Positions 18,637-28,489 of a stretch of DNA of 64,000 nucleotides are shown piece after piece. The translations under genes and the position numbers were made by a program. The first letter of the stretch is position 1, and every line of letters starts with the position of its first letter. Below the pieces are notes generated by a model. The model was not told the origin of the DNA. It made no database searches and saw nothing but the letters and a program-made list of their open reading frames with translations. This DNA is from Thalassospira xiamenensis M-5 = DSM 17429 (GTDB lineage Bacteria; Pseudomonadota; Alphaproteobacteria; Rhodospirillales; Thalassospiraceae), in the NCBI RefSeq assembly GCF_000300235.2, contig NZ_CP004388.1, positions 1,903,501 to 1,967,500 on the forward strand. The letters run 5' to 3'.

Positions 18637-18661
18637 GCCCGGATTGTGATCATCCGGGCGT
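18637..18661 (-). other. Hairpin between plsY and dprA
   Basis: A perfect 9-bp stem CGCCCGGAT (18637-18645)/ATCCGGGCG (18653-18661) begins 3 bp before the dprA ATG. It lacks a good T-tract on the minus strand, so it is more likely an RNA structure affecting dprA translation or mRNA stability than a terminator. Confidence 0.5.
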
Positions 18662-18691
18662 TGTTTCGTCAAGCTATTCCAACTGCACAGC

Positions 18692-19339
18692 TTATTCTTC
18701 GCTGGTGGCTGCGGCTTCTTTTTTCTTCTGGCCGATTTTCGGCTCTTCGCCTTTAAGAAGGCGGCGGATATTGCTGTGATGTGCAGCCCAGACAATCACC
18801 GCAAGGAAGATTGCAAGCCACCCGGCACCGGGATCATTGGCGATCAGGAAGGCGGCAATCGGGGCGGCAATCATCGCTATCAGGGCCGAAAGCGATGAAA
18901 TGCGGAAAATCAGCGCCATGACAAGCCACGTCGCTGCCGCGACAAGCCCCATGATCCAGTTGACCGCAACAAGGGTCCCAAGGGTGGTGGCAACACCCTT
19001 GCCGCCCTTGAAACGCAGCCATACGGGGAACATGTGCCCGACAACCGCGGCACCACCAGCAAAAATACCGGCCTCGGCATTGACAAAATGGGTAAATAGC
19101 AGGGCTGCTGCCGCACCCTTGCCGACATCGCCGACAAGTGTCAGGAATGCCAGAAATTTGTTGCCGGTACGCAGTACGTTGGTCGCACCAATATTGCCCG
19201 ATCCGATCTTGCGGATATCGCCAAGTCCGGCCATCCGCGTCAGAACCAGACCAAACGGGATCGAGCCCAGCAGATAACCGCAAACGGTCGCAATCTGCAG
19301 CGACATCAGGGTTGCCTTGTAAGTGGCATCAAGTTCCAT
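18692..19339 (-). CDS. plsY: Acyl-phosphate:glycerol-3-phosphate acyltransferase PlsY
   Basis: Inner-membrane enzyme for the first acylation step in phospholipid synthesis, using acyl-phosphate made by PlsX. Signature loops are visible: GSGNIGATNVLRT (about residue 45), the phosphate-binding RFKGGKGVAT (about 110) and AHHSNIRRLLKGEEP (about 192). About five to seven membrane segments. The ATG at 19339 lies 9 nt after GGAAGG; an overlapping GTG at 19345 (GTGA with the pyrC stop) is also possible. Highly charged C-terminal tail. Confidence 0.93.
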   Translation of the reverse strand: MELDATYKATLMSLQIATVCGYLLGSIPFGLVLTRMAGLGDIRKIGSGNIGATNVLRTGNKFLAFLTLVGDVGKGAAAALLFTHFVNAEAGIFAGGAAVVGHMFPVWLRFKGGKGVATTLGTLVAVNWIMGLVAAATWLVMALIFRISSLSALIAMIAAPIAAFLIANDPGAGWLAIFLAVIVWAAHHSNIRRLLKGEEPKIGQKKKEAAATSEE

Positions 19340-19341
19340 AT

Positions 19342-20679
19342 TCACGCGCCTTCCGCGACAGAGGGATCGGCAAAAACCTCGCGACCATCAATGATGGTGC
19401 GCAGGACACGGCCTTGGGTAAGGCGGCCGTCAAATGGCGAGTTTTTCGATTTTGACTCGAACTGATAAGGATCAATCTTCCACGGGCGATCCGAATCAAA
19501 CAGCACCAGATCGGCTGCCGTCCCGATTTCAAGCGTACCGGCACCCTTGATGCGTACCAGTCTCGCAGGGGCGGTTGTCAGCTTGGTAATCACATCAAGC
19601 ATCGACATGTGCCCGTTATGATAAAGCTCCAGCGTGATCGGCAGAAGTGTTTCAAAACCAACACCACCGGCGGTGGCCTGCGCAAAAGGCAGGCGTTTGG
19701 AGTCAACATCCTGCGGATTATGGTCCGACGCGATGGCATCAATCGTGCCATCGGCAAGGCCTGCCACAATCGCCTGACGGTCGTCTTCGGACCGAAGTGG
19801 GGGCGACAGCTTGGCAAAGGTCCGGTAATCCGAAACCGCATTTTCGTTAAGCGCAAAATAGAACGGGGCGGTATCGCACGTGACCTTAAGGCCGCGTTTC
19901 TTGGCCTTGCGGATCACCTCGACCGACTCTCCTGTCGAGATATGGGCAAAATGCAAACGTCCGCCTGTCATTTCAACCAGCCGCAAATCGCGCTCTATCT
20001 GCATGACTTCCGCAAGGGGTGATACACCGCTAAGACCAAGGCGCGTGGCAAGTTCGCCACTATTCATCGACGCCCCCCTGGAAAGTTCCGGTTCCTCGGG
20101 ATGCTGGACAATCATGCCGTCAAAGAAGGTCGAATAGGACAATGCTTGTCGCAGCAACCGGGCACTGGCGATGGTTTTCACGCCATCGCAAAATGCCACT
20201 GCACCGGCCTGATGCAAAAGGCCCATCTCGGTGATTTCGCCACCCTCAATGCCCTTTGATACCGCGCCATAGGCAAAAACCTTGGCGAGGCCAACCTTGC
20301 GTGCCCGGCGTGCGATAAATTCGACACCGGCCACATCGTCAATTACCGGATCGGTATTGGGCAGGGCGATGATTGTGGTGATCCCGCCAGCCGCCGCCGA
20401 ACGACCGGCGGTTTCGATGGTTTCCTGATGTTCGAACCCCGGATCGCGCAATTGCGCGCGCATATCGACAAGCCCGGGCGCAAGACACGCACCCGCAGCA
20501 TCAACAATCTCGCAATCCTTGGGCAGGTTTTCGCGGGTGACCTGCGCACCGCAATCGATGATCTTGCTGTTTTCAATCAGGATGCCGCCCGTACTGTCGG
20601 TCTGTGCCGCCGGGTTAAGCAGACGGGCATTGATGATGGCCTTACGGCCCGTACCCTTTACGCGAATGGCGGGGGTCAT
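19342..20679 (-). CDS. pyrC: Dihydroorotase-like protein, probably non-catalytic (PyrC' type)
   Basis: A 445-residue class I dihydroorotase homologue between pyrB and plsY. The amidohydrolase barrel is complete, but the first metal-binding motif, normally DMHxHLREPG, reads [10 protein letters not shown], so both histidines are missing. The TxHHL segment reads TAPFYFA. Later elements (QHPEEP, HISTGES, SDHNPQ) are kept. In Pseudomonas a similar inactive partner (PyrC') is needed structurally by aspartate carbamoyltransferase, and the genes adjoin in the same order. It overlaps pyrB by 4 bp. A working dihydroorotase would have to be encoded elsewhere. Confidence 0.88.
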   Translation of the reverse strand: MTPAIRVKGTGRKAIINARLLNPAAQTDSTGGILIENSKIIDCGAQVTRENLPKDCEIVDAAGACLAPGLVDMRAQLRDPGFEHQETIETAGRSAAAGGITTIIALPNTDPVIDDVAGVEFIARRARKVGLAKVFAYGAVSKGIEGGEITEMGLLHQAGAVAFCDGVKTIASARLLRQALSYSTFFDGMIVQHPEEPELSRGASMNSGELATRLGLSGVSPLAEVMQIERDLRLVEMTGGRLHFAHISTGESVEVIRKAKKRGLKVTCDTAPFYFALNENAVSDYRTFAKLSPPLRSEDDRQAIVAGLADGTIDAIASDHNPQDVDSKRLPFAQATAGGVGFETLLPITLELYHNGHMSMLDVITKLTTAPARLVRIKGAGTLEIGTAADLVLFDSDRPWKIDPYQFESKSKNSPFDGRLTQGRVLRTIIDGREVFADPSVAEGA

Positions 20680-21656
20680 GCCTGGCCTCCTGCCTGTCTG
20701 TGGTTCTGGACCAGCAATTCAAGGGCGGCCATGCGCACCGCAACCCCCATTTCAACCTGTTCGCGGATGACGGATCGTTCGACGTCGTCGGCGACTTCGC
20801 TGTCGATTTCGACCCCGCGATTCATCGGGCCGGGATGCATGATCAGCGCGTCGGGCTTGGCATTGGCAAGCTTGGCGCGATCAAGGCCATGGAAATGGAA
20901 ATATTCGCGGACCGACGGGATAAAGCTTCCTTCCATGCGTTCAAGCTGAAGGCGCAGCATCATGACGATGTCGCAATCCTTAAGGCCTTCTTCCATGTCA
21001 TGGAAAATCTCGACCCCCATCCGGTCGATCTTTGACGGGATCAGGGTCGGCGGCGCGACAAGGCGCACGCGCGATCCCATGGTATTAAGCAGCAGGATAT
21101 TGGACCGGGCGACGCGCGAATGCGCGATATCGCCGCAGATCGCAACATTAAGCCGATGCAGGCGGCCCTTGTGGCGGCGGATGGTCAGCGCATCAAGCAA
21201 CGCCTGTGTCGGGTGCTCGTGGCGGCCATCCCCGGCATTGAGAACCGCACAATTGACCTTCTCGCTCAGAAGCTTGACCGCACCGCTGTCACCGTGACGG
21301 ACCACAAGTGCATCGGGGTTCATGGCATTGAGCGTCATTGCCGTATCAATCAGGGTTTCACCCTTTTTAACCGAACTGGTGCCGACCGTCATGTTGATGA
21401 CCATCGCCCCCAGCCGCTTGGCGGCAAGTTCAAACGATGTCAGCGTTCTGGTCGAATTTTCATAGAACAGATTGACGACCGTGGCCCCGGCAAGAATGTT
21501 GCTGGTCTTGTCTGCTGTGCGGTTCTTTTCCGCATAATGCTGGGCACGATCAAGAATAAGGGTGATTTCCCCCGGGGTAAGACCTTCGATACCGAGGAGG
21601 TGAGGGTGCGGATAGTGATCCGCCGCTGGTCCCATGACACTCATGGCGTTGCACAT
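20676..21656 (-). CDS. pyrB: Aspartate carbamoyltransferase catalytic subunit
   Basis: Second step of de novo pyrimidine synthesis: carbamoyl phosphate plus aspartate to carbamoyl aspartate. Seen are the carbamoyl-phosphate motif [13 protein letters not shown], the HPTQALLD motif, the aspartate-side segment [10 protein letters not shown] and MHPGPMNRG. About 326 residues from the ATG at 21656, which follows AAGGA closely; ATGs at 21644 and 21635 are also possible and 21740 is too long. First gene of the pyrB-pyrC-plsY-dprA-topA-rnr operon. No pyrI is present, as expected for the class that associates with a dihydroorotase-like partner. Confidence 0.94.
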   Translation of the reverse strand: MCNAMSVMGPAADHYPHPHLLGIEGLTPGEITLILDRAQHYAEKNRTADKTSNILAGATVVNLFYENSTRTLTSFELAAKRLGAMVINMTVGTSSVKKGETLIDTAMTLNAMNPDALVVRHGDSGAVKLLSEKVNCAVLNAGDGRHEHPTQALLDALTIRRHKGRLHRLNVAICGDIAHSRVARSNILLLNTMGSRVRLVAPPTLIPSKIDRMGVEIFHDMEEGLKDCDIVMMLRLQLERMEGSFIPSVREYFHFHGLDRAKLANAKPDALIMHPGPMNRGVEIDSEVADDVERSVIREQVEMGVAVRMAALELLVQNHRQAGGQA

Positions 21657-21775
21657 ATTCCTTAAATGGTATGGGCAGAATTTCGCGCGGAGCATACCCA
21701 ATTGCCCCTGCCACGGAAAGTTAAAATATTGCCCCAACATCCTGACCGCATGGTCAATATTTCGCTTGGTTTACA

Positions 21776-22699
21776 TCACACCACATGCAGCAAAACCGCA
21801 AGGATCGGAATGCTGACAATCGCAACAAGCGTGTGAACCGTAATGATGCTGGCCATCATCGGGGCGTCACCACCCATCAGGCGCGCCAGCACAAACGCAC
21901 TCGCCGAACAGGGCAATCCTGCATACAGCACAACCGCCGCCAGTTCGACCTGCGGCAGGCCGAGCAAAAGGCAAAGCCCCGCTGCAATTGCCGGGCTGAT
22001 GACAAGTTTGCCCAGCGTGGAAAATCCGACCGGCCCCCCGGCGCGTCGTGCCGCCGAAAGATCAAGCCCCGCACCAACCGCCAGAAGCCCGATCGGCAAT
22101 GCCGCACGCCCCAGAACTTCCAGAAACGGTCCAAGCACTGGCGGCAGGCCAAATCCCGTCACATTGATCCCAATGCCAAGAACACACGCCATCAGCAACG
22201 GATTGCGCAGAACATCGCGCAAAAGCGATACCGCGCCGGGCGTGCGGTCATTATCCCCCCAATGTGCGCAGGCCAGAACCGAAAGCACATTGACCGTCGG
22301 CACGACAAGGGCAACGCAAAGGGCCGTTACCGTCAATCCGGCTTCGCCCAGAAGGGCCGCGGCAACGGCAAGTCCGATATAGGTATTGGGCCGGATGGCG
22401 CCCTGAAACAGAGATGAAAACGCCGGATTGCCGACTTTCAGAACCGGCTTGGCGATCAGGATAAGAACGGTACATATGAAAACCGTGCCCAGCATCGCAG
22501 TCGCAATTCCCGCTAGTGGCAGGCTGCCCAGATCGGCGCGCGCTGTATTGGAAAACAGCAATGCCGGGAATGTCACATAATAGGTCAGCTTTTCCGCCCC
22601 TGGCCAGAACGCATCAGGCAGGAATTTGCGTTGCCGCAGGATGAAGCCCAGCACGATCAGGGCAAAGGTCGGTATCAGGGCGGACAGGATGGCTAACAT
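21776..22699 (-). CDS. AEC family transporter (auxin efflux carrier type)
   Basis: A 307-residue inner-membrane protein with about ten hydrophobic helices in two inverted halves, the AEC (PF03547) layout: MLAILSALIPTFALIVLGFIL at the start, GAIRPNTYIGLAVAAALLG in the middle and the conserved LYAGLPCSASAFVLARLMGGD near residue 270. Homologues carry malate, malonate or other small organic anions. Substrate not predictable. It stands alone between pyrB and a divergent VOC gene. Confidence 0.9.
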   Translation of the reverse strand: MLAILSALIPTFALIVLGFILRQRKFLPDAFWPGAEKLTYYVTFPALLFSNTARADLGSLPLAGIATAMLGTVFICTVLILIAKPVLKVGNPAFSSLFQGAIRPNTYIGLAVAAALLGEAGLTVTALCVALVVPTVNVLSVLACAHWGDNDRTPGAVSLLRDVLRNPLLMACVLGIGINVTGFGLPPVLGPFLEVLGRAALPIGLLAVGAGLDLSAARRAGGPVGFSTLGKLVISPAIAAGLCLLLGLPQVELAAVVLYAGLPCSASAFVLARLMGGDAPMMASIITVHTLVAIVSIPILAVLLHVV

Positions 22700-22954
22700 G
22701 GGGCGCTTTCGAAAATATCTTGCCGCACGATGGAGCGGTTATTAATCGGTTGTTATGTGATTTGCTGTGATGGTTTGCATTGTAACAGTCCGGCCTGACG
22801 TCGTATCGAAAAGACTGCCTGTTTCATTGCACGGACATCCTGTGATAATGGATGTAGCTCAGATAATGCGTTCAACGCACTGATTTATCAATTGAAAGAA
22901 ATTCCTGCGCTGTGACCTGCCGCGGCAAACAGGAATGCAATCAGGGGAAAGCCC

Positions 22955-23782
22955 ATGAGTCGCGCAATCGATCATCTGGTTCTATGTGTCAATGATCTCG
23001 ATGCGGCCTGCGATGCTTACCGCAAGCTGGGTTTTACCGTCACCCCGCGTGCCAATCATCCGTTTGGCACTGGCAATGCCCTGATCCAGCTTGATGGCAT
23101 GTATATCGAATTGCTTGCCGTGATCGAGCCGGAAAAAATCGCTGAAACCGATCTTGCCGCGCCGTTCTCCTTCCCGATTTATAACCGCGATTATCTGCGT
23201 CAGCGCGAAGGCATGTCGATGCTGGCGCTGCAATCGCGCGATGCGGAAAAAGACCGGGAGGATTTCATTGCCGCGGGTGCCGCCGTGCCCCGTGTTTTCA
23301 AGTTCGAACGCGAAGCAACCCGCCCGGATGGTTCGCTTACCGATCTGGCCTTTTCGCTGGCCTTTGCCAATCATCCGCTGTTGCGCCATGCGGTGACCTT
23401 TGTCTGCCAGCATCGACATCCGCCGCAGAATTTCTATTATCCGGAATATCAAAACCACGCCAACGGCGCCTATGCGATTGGCAAGGTATTCCTCACGCAT
23501 TGGGCGGCGGACGCGGTTACGGATTTCGTCGAAGAAATCGGAACCGAGAAGATCGTCACAGCTCTGCATAGTGATGAAATGGTCACTCGGTTCGGAATTG
23601 ACGACCCGGCTTTCCCTACCGATGGCTTTGCCGGTTATGAAATCATCGTCAACACGCTCGACACGATTGCCCAAGCCGCCCAGTCCATGGGGGCAATCCA
23701 TAAAAAGGGCCGTCTGATCCTGCCGCCCTCGAAATTTTTCGGAACACTGGTTGTTTTTACGGCCAAAGGAAAAGCCGCCTGA
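22955..23782 (+). CDS. VOC-family protein (glyoxalase-like domain)
   Basis: A 275-residue protein. The N-terminal half (about residues 1-130) is a glyoxalase/VOC fold: IDHLVLCVNDLDAACDAYRKLGF, then GTGNALIQLDGMYIELL with the His (residue 6) and Glu positions used as metal ligands in the family. The C-terminal half ends with PPSKFFGTLVVFTAKG, as in the Glyoxalase_3 group. Reaction unknown. Divergent from the AEC transporter with 255 bp between them. Confidence 0.85.
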   Translation: MSRAIDHLVLCVNDLDAACDAYRKLGFTVTPRANHPFGTGNALIQLDGMYIELLAVIEPEKIAETDLAAPFSFPIYNRDYLRQREGMSMLALQSRDAEKDREDFIAAGAAVPRVFKFEREATRPDGSLTDLAFSLAFANHPLLRHAVTFVCQHRHPPQNFYYPEYQNHANGAYAIGKVFLTHWAADAVTDFVEEIGTEKIVTALHSDEMVTRFGIDDPAFPTDGFAGYEIIVNTLDTIAQAAQSMGAIHKKGRLILPPSKFFGTLVVFTAKGKAA

Positions 23783-23838
23783 ACAAACGGGCGGCTGATC
23801 GAAAATTCTGAAACCAAGTGGTTTCGTTTAGCTGAAAA

Positions 23839-24369
23839 TCAGGCTTCTTCGTCACCAAATTCATCTTCATCATCATCGTCATCAGGGTTTGCGCCCGGAT
23901 CGGTATGAAGATTAAGGTTATCAAGCGCGCCTTGCAGGATATAGGCCGCAGCCGTTTTATCGACGACCTGGGCCCGGCGTTTACGCGTCATGTCGACATC
24001 TTCAATCAGGATGCGTTCAACCGCGTTGGTCGAAAGACGTTCATCCCAAAGCAGGATCGGCAGATCGATATAATTCTGCATTTCGTCGACAAAGGCATAA
24101 ACCCTGTGGCATGCCTTGCCGATCATGCCGTCAAGTTCACGCGGAAAACCGATGATGATGCCGCCGACATTCTGCTTGGTGACGATTGCCGAAAGTTCGG
24201 CAATATCACGCGTGAATTTCTTGCGCGAAATCAGCGAATAGGGGGACGCGATCTGTAGCCCGACATCTGAAAGGGCCACGCCAATGGTTTTGGTGCCGAG
24301 ATCCAGCCCCAAAACGCGTGCTGCCGGTGACAAAAACCGCAGCAATTCCTGTGTGTCATTGCAAATCAT
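23839..24369 (-). CDS. ruvX: Putative Holliday junction resolvase / pre-16S rRNA nuclease YqgF
   Basis: RNase H-like fold nuclease. Motifs: VLGLDLGTKTIGVALSD (about residues 19-35), GFPRELDG (about 75), LWDERLSTNAVERIL (about 108) and the final VDKTAAAYILQGALD (about 137), all typical of YqgF. The protein ends with a very acidic tail (DDDDDEDEFGDEE), an unusual extension. E. coli YqgF acts in 16S rRNA 5' maturation. Divergent from gatC. Confidence 0.92.
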   Translation of the reverse strand: MICNDTQELLRFLSPAARVLGLDLGTKTIGVALSDVGLQIASPYSLISRKKFTRDIAELSAIVTKQNVGGIIIGFPRELDGMIGKACHRVYAFVDEMQNYIDLPILLWDERLSTNAVERILIEDVDMTRKRRAQVVDKTAAAYILQGALDNLNLHTDPGANPDDDDDEDEFGDEEA

Positions 24370-24596
24370 GGCGCCCTTATAGGTGCGTTGCCAAAAAAAC
24401 GCCAGCGCATTTCAACCAGCGAAACGCAATACTGACATGCCTGAAACGTCGGTGAAAGCATGGCTTTGCCCCTGATGCCAGCCATGATCGGGCGGCATCT
24501 TTCCCAACAGTTGGAAAAGTTGCCGAAATTGGCTGTCTCCGGCCCTTGCGGCGGGGGCGGCGGGGTGCTAGTTTCCGCGCTGTAATTTCAGGTTCC

Positions 24597-24611
24597 GGCA
24601 GGCTGCCTGCC
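24597..24611 (+). promoter_or_regulatory. Short hairpin in the gatC leader
   Basis: Perfect inverted repeat GGCAGG-CTG-CCTGCC, ending 40 nt before the gatC ATG. Role unknown; it may only be a local RNA structure. Confidence 0.25.
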
Positions 24612-24651
24612 TGTCGGGTGTTTTGTCATTCCTTAAGAGAGACTTTCATCC

Positions 24652-24942
24652 ATGTCGTCTTTGGATAAGGAAACAGTTCGCAGGATCGCCTTTCTGTCGC
24701 GTATCAACGTGTCCGAAGAAGGGCTTGGCGAACTGGCGGGAGATTTGACCCGTATCCTCGATTTCGTCGAGGAACTGCAAGAAGTTGATGTCGAGGGTTG
24801 TGATCCCCTGACGTCGGTTGCCGATCTGACCCTGCCGATGCGCAAGGACGAAGTCACCGATGGCAATATCCAGCAAAAAGTGCTGTCAAACGCACCGATG
24901 ACCGATGCTGGCTGTTTTGTTGTGCCGAAGGTGGTTGAATAA
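24652..24942 (+). CDS. gatC: Asp/Glu-tRNA amidotransferase subunit C
   Basis: Small 96-residue subunit that stabilises GatA in the GatCAB amidotransferase. It shows [18 protein letters not shown] and the C-terminal [12 protein letters not shown] segment of the family. Its TAA overlaps the ATG of gatA by one base (TAATG), so translation is coupled. Confidence 0.95.
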   Translation: MSSLDKETVRRIAFLSRINVSEEGLGELAGDLTRILDFVEELQEVDVEGCDPLTSVADLTLPMRKDEVTDGNIQQKVLSNAPMTDAGCFVVPKVVE

Positions 24943-26420
24943 TGACTGATCTGACAAATCTGACGCTTGCCGAAGCCCGTGACGGGCTGGCAAAGGGCGA
25001 TTACACGTCGGTCGAACTGACCGAAGCCCACATCAAATCGATGGAAGCGCACCGTAATCTGAACGCTTACATCACCGAAACCCCGGACAAGGCCATCGAC
25101 ATGGCCAAGGCTTCCGATGCCAAGCGCGCCAAGGGTGACGCGGGCAAAATGGAAGGCCTGCCGATTGCGATCAAGGATCTGTTCTGCACCGAAGGTGTCC
25201 AGACGACCGCAGCCTCGCACATTCTTGAGGGGTTCAAACCGGAATATGAATCCACCGTCACCACCAACCTGTTCAATAACGGCGCGGTGATGCTCGGCAA
25301 GGCCAACCTTGATGAATTCGCCATGGGGTCGTCCAATACCTCGTCCTATTACGGCAATGTCATCAACCCGTGGAAGGGCAAGGATGGCAAGGATCTGGTT
25401 CCGGGTGGTTCATCTGGTGGTTCGGCGGCTGCTGTTGCTGCGGGCATGGCGCTGGCGGCGACCGGTACCGATACCGGCGGCTCGATCCGTCAACCGGCAT
25501 CCTATTGCGGTATTGTCGGCCTGAAGCCAACCTATGGCCGTTGCTCGCGCTGGGGCATTGTCGCCTTTGCAAGCTCGCTTGATCAGGCTGGTCCGATGAC
25601 CAAAACCGTTCGCGACGCTGCGATCATGCTGGGCGCAATGGCCGGACACGATGCCAAGGACAGCACATCCGCCCCGGTTGCGGTTCCTGATTTCGAGGCC
25701 GCCCTGACGGGTGACATTCGCGACATGAAAATCGGTATTCCCAAAGAATACCGTGTCGATAACATGCCCGAAGAAATCAACAAGCTGTGGGATAACGGTA
25801 TTGCGATGCTGCGTGATGCGGGTGCCGAAGTGGTCGATGTGACCCTGCCGCACACCAAATATGCGCTTGGCACCTATTATATCGTTGCTCCGGCCGAGGC
25901 ATCCTCGAACCTTGCGCGTTATGACGGCCTGCGTTACGGCCAGCGCGTCATGGACGAAGGCGACAGCCTGGACGACATGTATATGAAGTCACGTGCGGCT
26001 GGTTTCGGCAAGGAAGTCCAGCGCCGCATCATGATCGGCACCTATGTGCTGTCGGCTGGCTACTATGACGCCTACTACAACAAGGCCCTTAAAGTCCGTC
26101 GTCGCATTTACGAGGATTTCGCAACCGCATTCGGCACCGTTGATGCCATTCTGGCACCGACCGCTCCGTCGGCGGCCTTTGCTATTGGTGAAAACGAAGA
26201 CGATCCGGTCAAAATGTATCTGAACGATGTCTTTACCGTTCCGGCAAGTCTTGCGGGTCTTCCGGGTCTGTCCGTTCCAACGGGCCTGTCTGCCGAAGGT
26301 CTGCCGCTTGGTCTGCAGCTGATTGGTAAGCCGTTTGACGAAGAAACCGTTCTGCGTGTCGGTGGCGTGCTTGAAACTGCCGCCAACTTTACCGCGAAAC
26401 CGGCCGGGCAGGAGGGCTGA
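24942..26420 (+). CDS. gatA: Asp/Glu-tRNA amidotransferase subunit A
   Basis: Glutaminase subunit that supplies ammonia for converting Glu-tRNA(Gln) and/or Asp-tRNA(Asn). The Ser-cis-Ser-Lys amidase triad is visible: Lys in [10 protein letters not shown] (about residue 77), cis-Ser in [14 protein letters not shown] (about 155) and nucleophile Ser in [11 protein letters not shown] (about 179). 492 residues, normal. Between gatC and gatB, with 3 bp before gatB. Confidence 0.96.
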   Translation: MTDLTNLTLAEARDGLAKGDYTSVELTEAHIKSMEAHRNLNAYITETPDKAIDMAKASDAKRAKGDAGKMEGLPIAIKDLFCTEGVQTTAASHILEGFKPEYESTVTTNLFNNGAVMLGKANLDEFAMGSSNTSSYYGNVINPWKGKDGKDLVPGGSSGGSAAAVAAGMALAATGTDTGGSIRQPASYCGIVGLKPTYGRCSRWGIVAFASSLDQAGPMTKTVRDAAIMLGAMAGHDAKDSTSAPVAVPDFEAALTGDIRDMKIGIPKEYRVDNMPEEINKLWDNGIAMLRDAGAEVVDVTLPHTKYALGTYYIVAPAEASSNLARYDGLRYGQRVMDEGDSLDDMYMKSRAAGFGKEVQRRIMIGTYVLSAGYYDAYYNKALKVRRRIYEDFATAFGTVDAILAPTAPSAAFAIGENEDDPVKMYLNDVFTVPASLAGLPGLSVPTGLSAEGLPLGLQLIGKPFDEETVLRVGGVLETAANFTAKPAGQEG

Positions 26421-26423
26421 TCC

Positions 26424-27878
26424 ATGACCTATATCATCGAAGGTTCAACCGGCCCTTGGGAAATCGTTGTCGGTCTGGAAGTCCACTGTCAGGTGGTTTC
26501 CAAATCCAAACTGTTTTCCGGTGCATCGACCACATTCGGTAACGATCCGAACACCAATGTCAGCCTTGTTGACGCGGCCATGCCGGGCATGTTGCCCGTG
26601 ATCAACGAGGAATGTGTGCGGCAAGCCGTCAAGACCGGCCTTGGCCTCAAAGCCAGGATCAATCTTGAAAGCGTCTTTGCGCGCAAGAACTACTTCTATG
26701 CCGATCTGCCGCAGGGCTATCAGATTTCACAGTTCGACAAACCGATTGTCGGCGAGGGGATCATTATCCTCGACATGCCTGATGGCTCGACCAAATCGGT
26801 TGGCATTGAACGCCTGCATCTTGAACAGGATGCCGGTAAATCGATGCACGATCAGGACCCGAAATATTCGCATATCGATTTGAACCGTTCGGGCGTTGCC
26901 CTGATGGAAATCGTGTCCAAGCCTGATATCCGCACCCCGGAAGAAGCCGGCGCATACCTGACCAAGTTGCGCGCGATTGTGCGTTACCTTGGCACATGCG
27001 ATGGCAATATGAACGAGGGTTCGATGCGTTGCGATGCCAACGTTTCGGTCCGTCGTCCGGGTGCCGAATTTGGCACGCGTTGCGAAATCAAGAACGTCAA
27101 CTCCATCCGTTATGTGATGCAGGCGATCGAGATCGAAGCAAAGCGTCAGGTCGAAGTCATCGAAGCCGGTGGCGAAATCGTTCAGGAAACCCGTCTTTAC
27201 GATCCGCGTCTGGGTGAAACCCGTTCGATGCGGTCCAAGGAAATGGCACATGATTACCGATATTTCCCGGACCCGGATCTGCTGCCGCTAGTATTCGATC
27301 AGGCATTCGTTTCCGAAATCGAAAAGACCCTGCCGGAACTCCCGGACGAGAAAAAAGCCCGCTTCATGCGTGAAAACGGCCTATCGGCTTATGATGCCGG
27401 TGTTCTCGTCGCAGATCAGGAAAAGGCCGCCTATTACGAAGTCGTTGCCAAGGGCCGCGACGGCAAACTTGCCGCGAACTGGGTGATCACCAACCTGTTT
27501 GGTGCGCTCAACAAGCTGGAAGTTCCCGTCACCGAAAGCCCGGTTACGGCCGAAAATCTCGGCAAACTTCTGGACCTGATCTCGGATGACACCATTTCAG
27601 GCCGCATCGCCAAGGACGTCTTTGAAATCATGATCGAAACCGGCAATGACCCGGAAAAGATCGTGGAAGAAAAAGGTCTGAAGCAGATCACCGATACCGG
27701 TGCGATTGAAACAGCAATCGACGAAGTCATTGCGGCCAACCCGGACAAGGTTAAGGAAATCCGCGACGGCAAGGACCGCATGCTGGGTTGGTTCGTTGGC
27801 CAGGTCATGAAATCCACGGGTGGCAAAGCCAACCCAGGCATGGTCAACCAGATGCTCCGCGACAAAATCCTCGGCTGA
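26424..27878 (+). CDS. gatB: Asp/Glu-tRNA amidotransferase subunit B
   Basis: Kinase/tRNA-binding subunit that phosphorylates the misacylated residue and receives ammonia from GatA. It shows the start signature [12 protein letters not shown], the [11 protein letters not shown] motif (about residue 93), FARKNYFY, and the helical tail with the YqeY-like domain from about 335. 484 residues. Last gene of gatCAB; a strong terminator follows. Confidence 0.96.
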   Translation: MTYIIEGSTGPWEIVVGLEVHCQVVSKSKLFSGASTTFGNDPNTNVSLVDAAMPGMLPVINEECVRQAVKTGLGLKARINLESVFARKNYFYADLPQGYQISQFDKPIVGEGIIILDMPDGSTKSVGIERLHLEQDAGKSMHDQDPKYSHIDLNRSGVALMEIVSKPDIRTPEEAGAYLTKLRAIVRYLGTCDGNMNEGSMRCDANVSVRRPGAEFGTRCEIKNVNSIRYVMQAIEIEAKRQVEVIEAGGEIVQETRLYDPRLGETRSMRSKEMAHDYRYFPDPDLLPLVFDQAFVSEIEKTLPELPDEKKARFMRENGLSAYDAGVLVADQEKAAYYEVVAKGRDGKLAANWVITNLFGALNKLEVPVTESPVTAENLGKLLDLISDDTISGRIAKDVFEIMIETGNDPEKIVEEKGLKQITDTGAIETAIDEVIAANPDKVKEIRDGKDRMLGWFVGQVMKSTGGKANPGMVNQMLRDKILG

Positions 27879-27900
27879 TTTCAATCATCAGAAGATGTGC

Positions 27901-27937
27901 AAAAGCCGCCCGTTTCGATCTGAAACAGGCGGCTTTT
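27901..27937 (+). terminator. Terminator after gatCAB
   Basis: Stem AAAGCCGCC(C)GTTTC / GAAAC(A)GGCGGCTTT with a GATCT loop followed by TTTT, 24 bp after the gatB stop. Confidence 0.92.
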
Positions 27938-28054
27938 TGTTGGGTTCTATGTGTCGCTAATCATCTTCAACGTTAATGAGCCAAATGTTGCCTGAAGATT
28001 TCATAAAACATATTTTTGTAGAATTGGGAGGCACCTGAGCTTTTTGTCGTTAAA

Positions 28055-28489
28055 TCACAGATTTGCTGCCTGTAAGAGTAGGTTCAGGTTTCTTGGAGAT
28101 GGCTCAATACCCCGATCTCTTTCTGCTTGCAGCATTTCATAGCTTAGAACAATAACGCGAGCCGCCTCCGATATGCCCCATGTCCTATTGTTTTGTGAGC
28201 GATAGGATTCAATTTCCTCGAGAATCATGCGTATTAAATCGGCGTCAATCACGCGCACTTGATCCCGCACTTCGCTTCTCAGCATGCTGCCCCTTCCTGT
28301 CAGCAGCCAGCTTGCGTCTATGCCCTTGTCAACCAGTACAGCCAAAGATGATGCTTTTGGTTCATTTTTGTCCAACTCGTAACGTTCCCACGATTTGCGT
28401 GTAAGTCCGGCAAGGTTTGCTGCTTCCGATGCACTAAGCCCTAGATGCTTTCTTGCCTCTCTTATTCGCTCACTAAGGTTGGTTATCAT
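28055..28489 (-). CDS. XRE-family (Cro/cI-like) transcriptional regulator
   Basis: A 144-residue protein with an N-terminal helix-turn-helix (about residues 5-60): LSERIREARKHLGLSASEAANLAGL, TRKSWERYELDKNEPKASSL, then the short loop DKGIDASWLLTGRGSML typical of phage-repressor-like XRE proteins. The C-terminal 80 residues are helical and match no domain I recognise; no peptidase S24 motif is visible, so it is not a LexA-like self-cleaving repressor. The region upstream, and one place inside the gene, carry copies of a 17-nt repeat that may be its operators. Codon use is more AT-rich than the neighbours. Confidence 0.82.
   Translation of the reverse strand: MITNLSERIREARKHLGLSASEAANLAGLTRKSWERYELDKNEPKASSLAVLVDKGIDASWLLTGRGSMLRSEVRDQVRVIDADLIRMILEEIESYRSQNNRTWGISEAARVIVLSYEMLQAERDRGIEPSPRNLNLLLQAANL
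28355..28371. repeat. 17-nt direct repeat, copy inside the XRE gene
   Basis: TTTTGGTTCATTTTTGT, identical to 28624-28640. This copy lies in the DNA that encodes the KNEPKAS region of the regulator. Confidence 0.7.
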
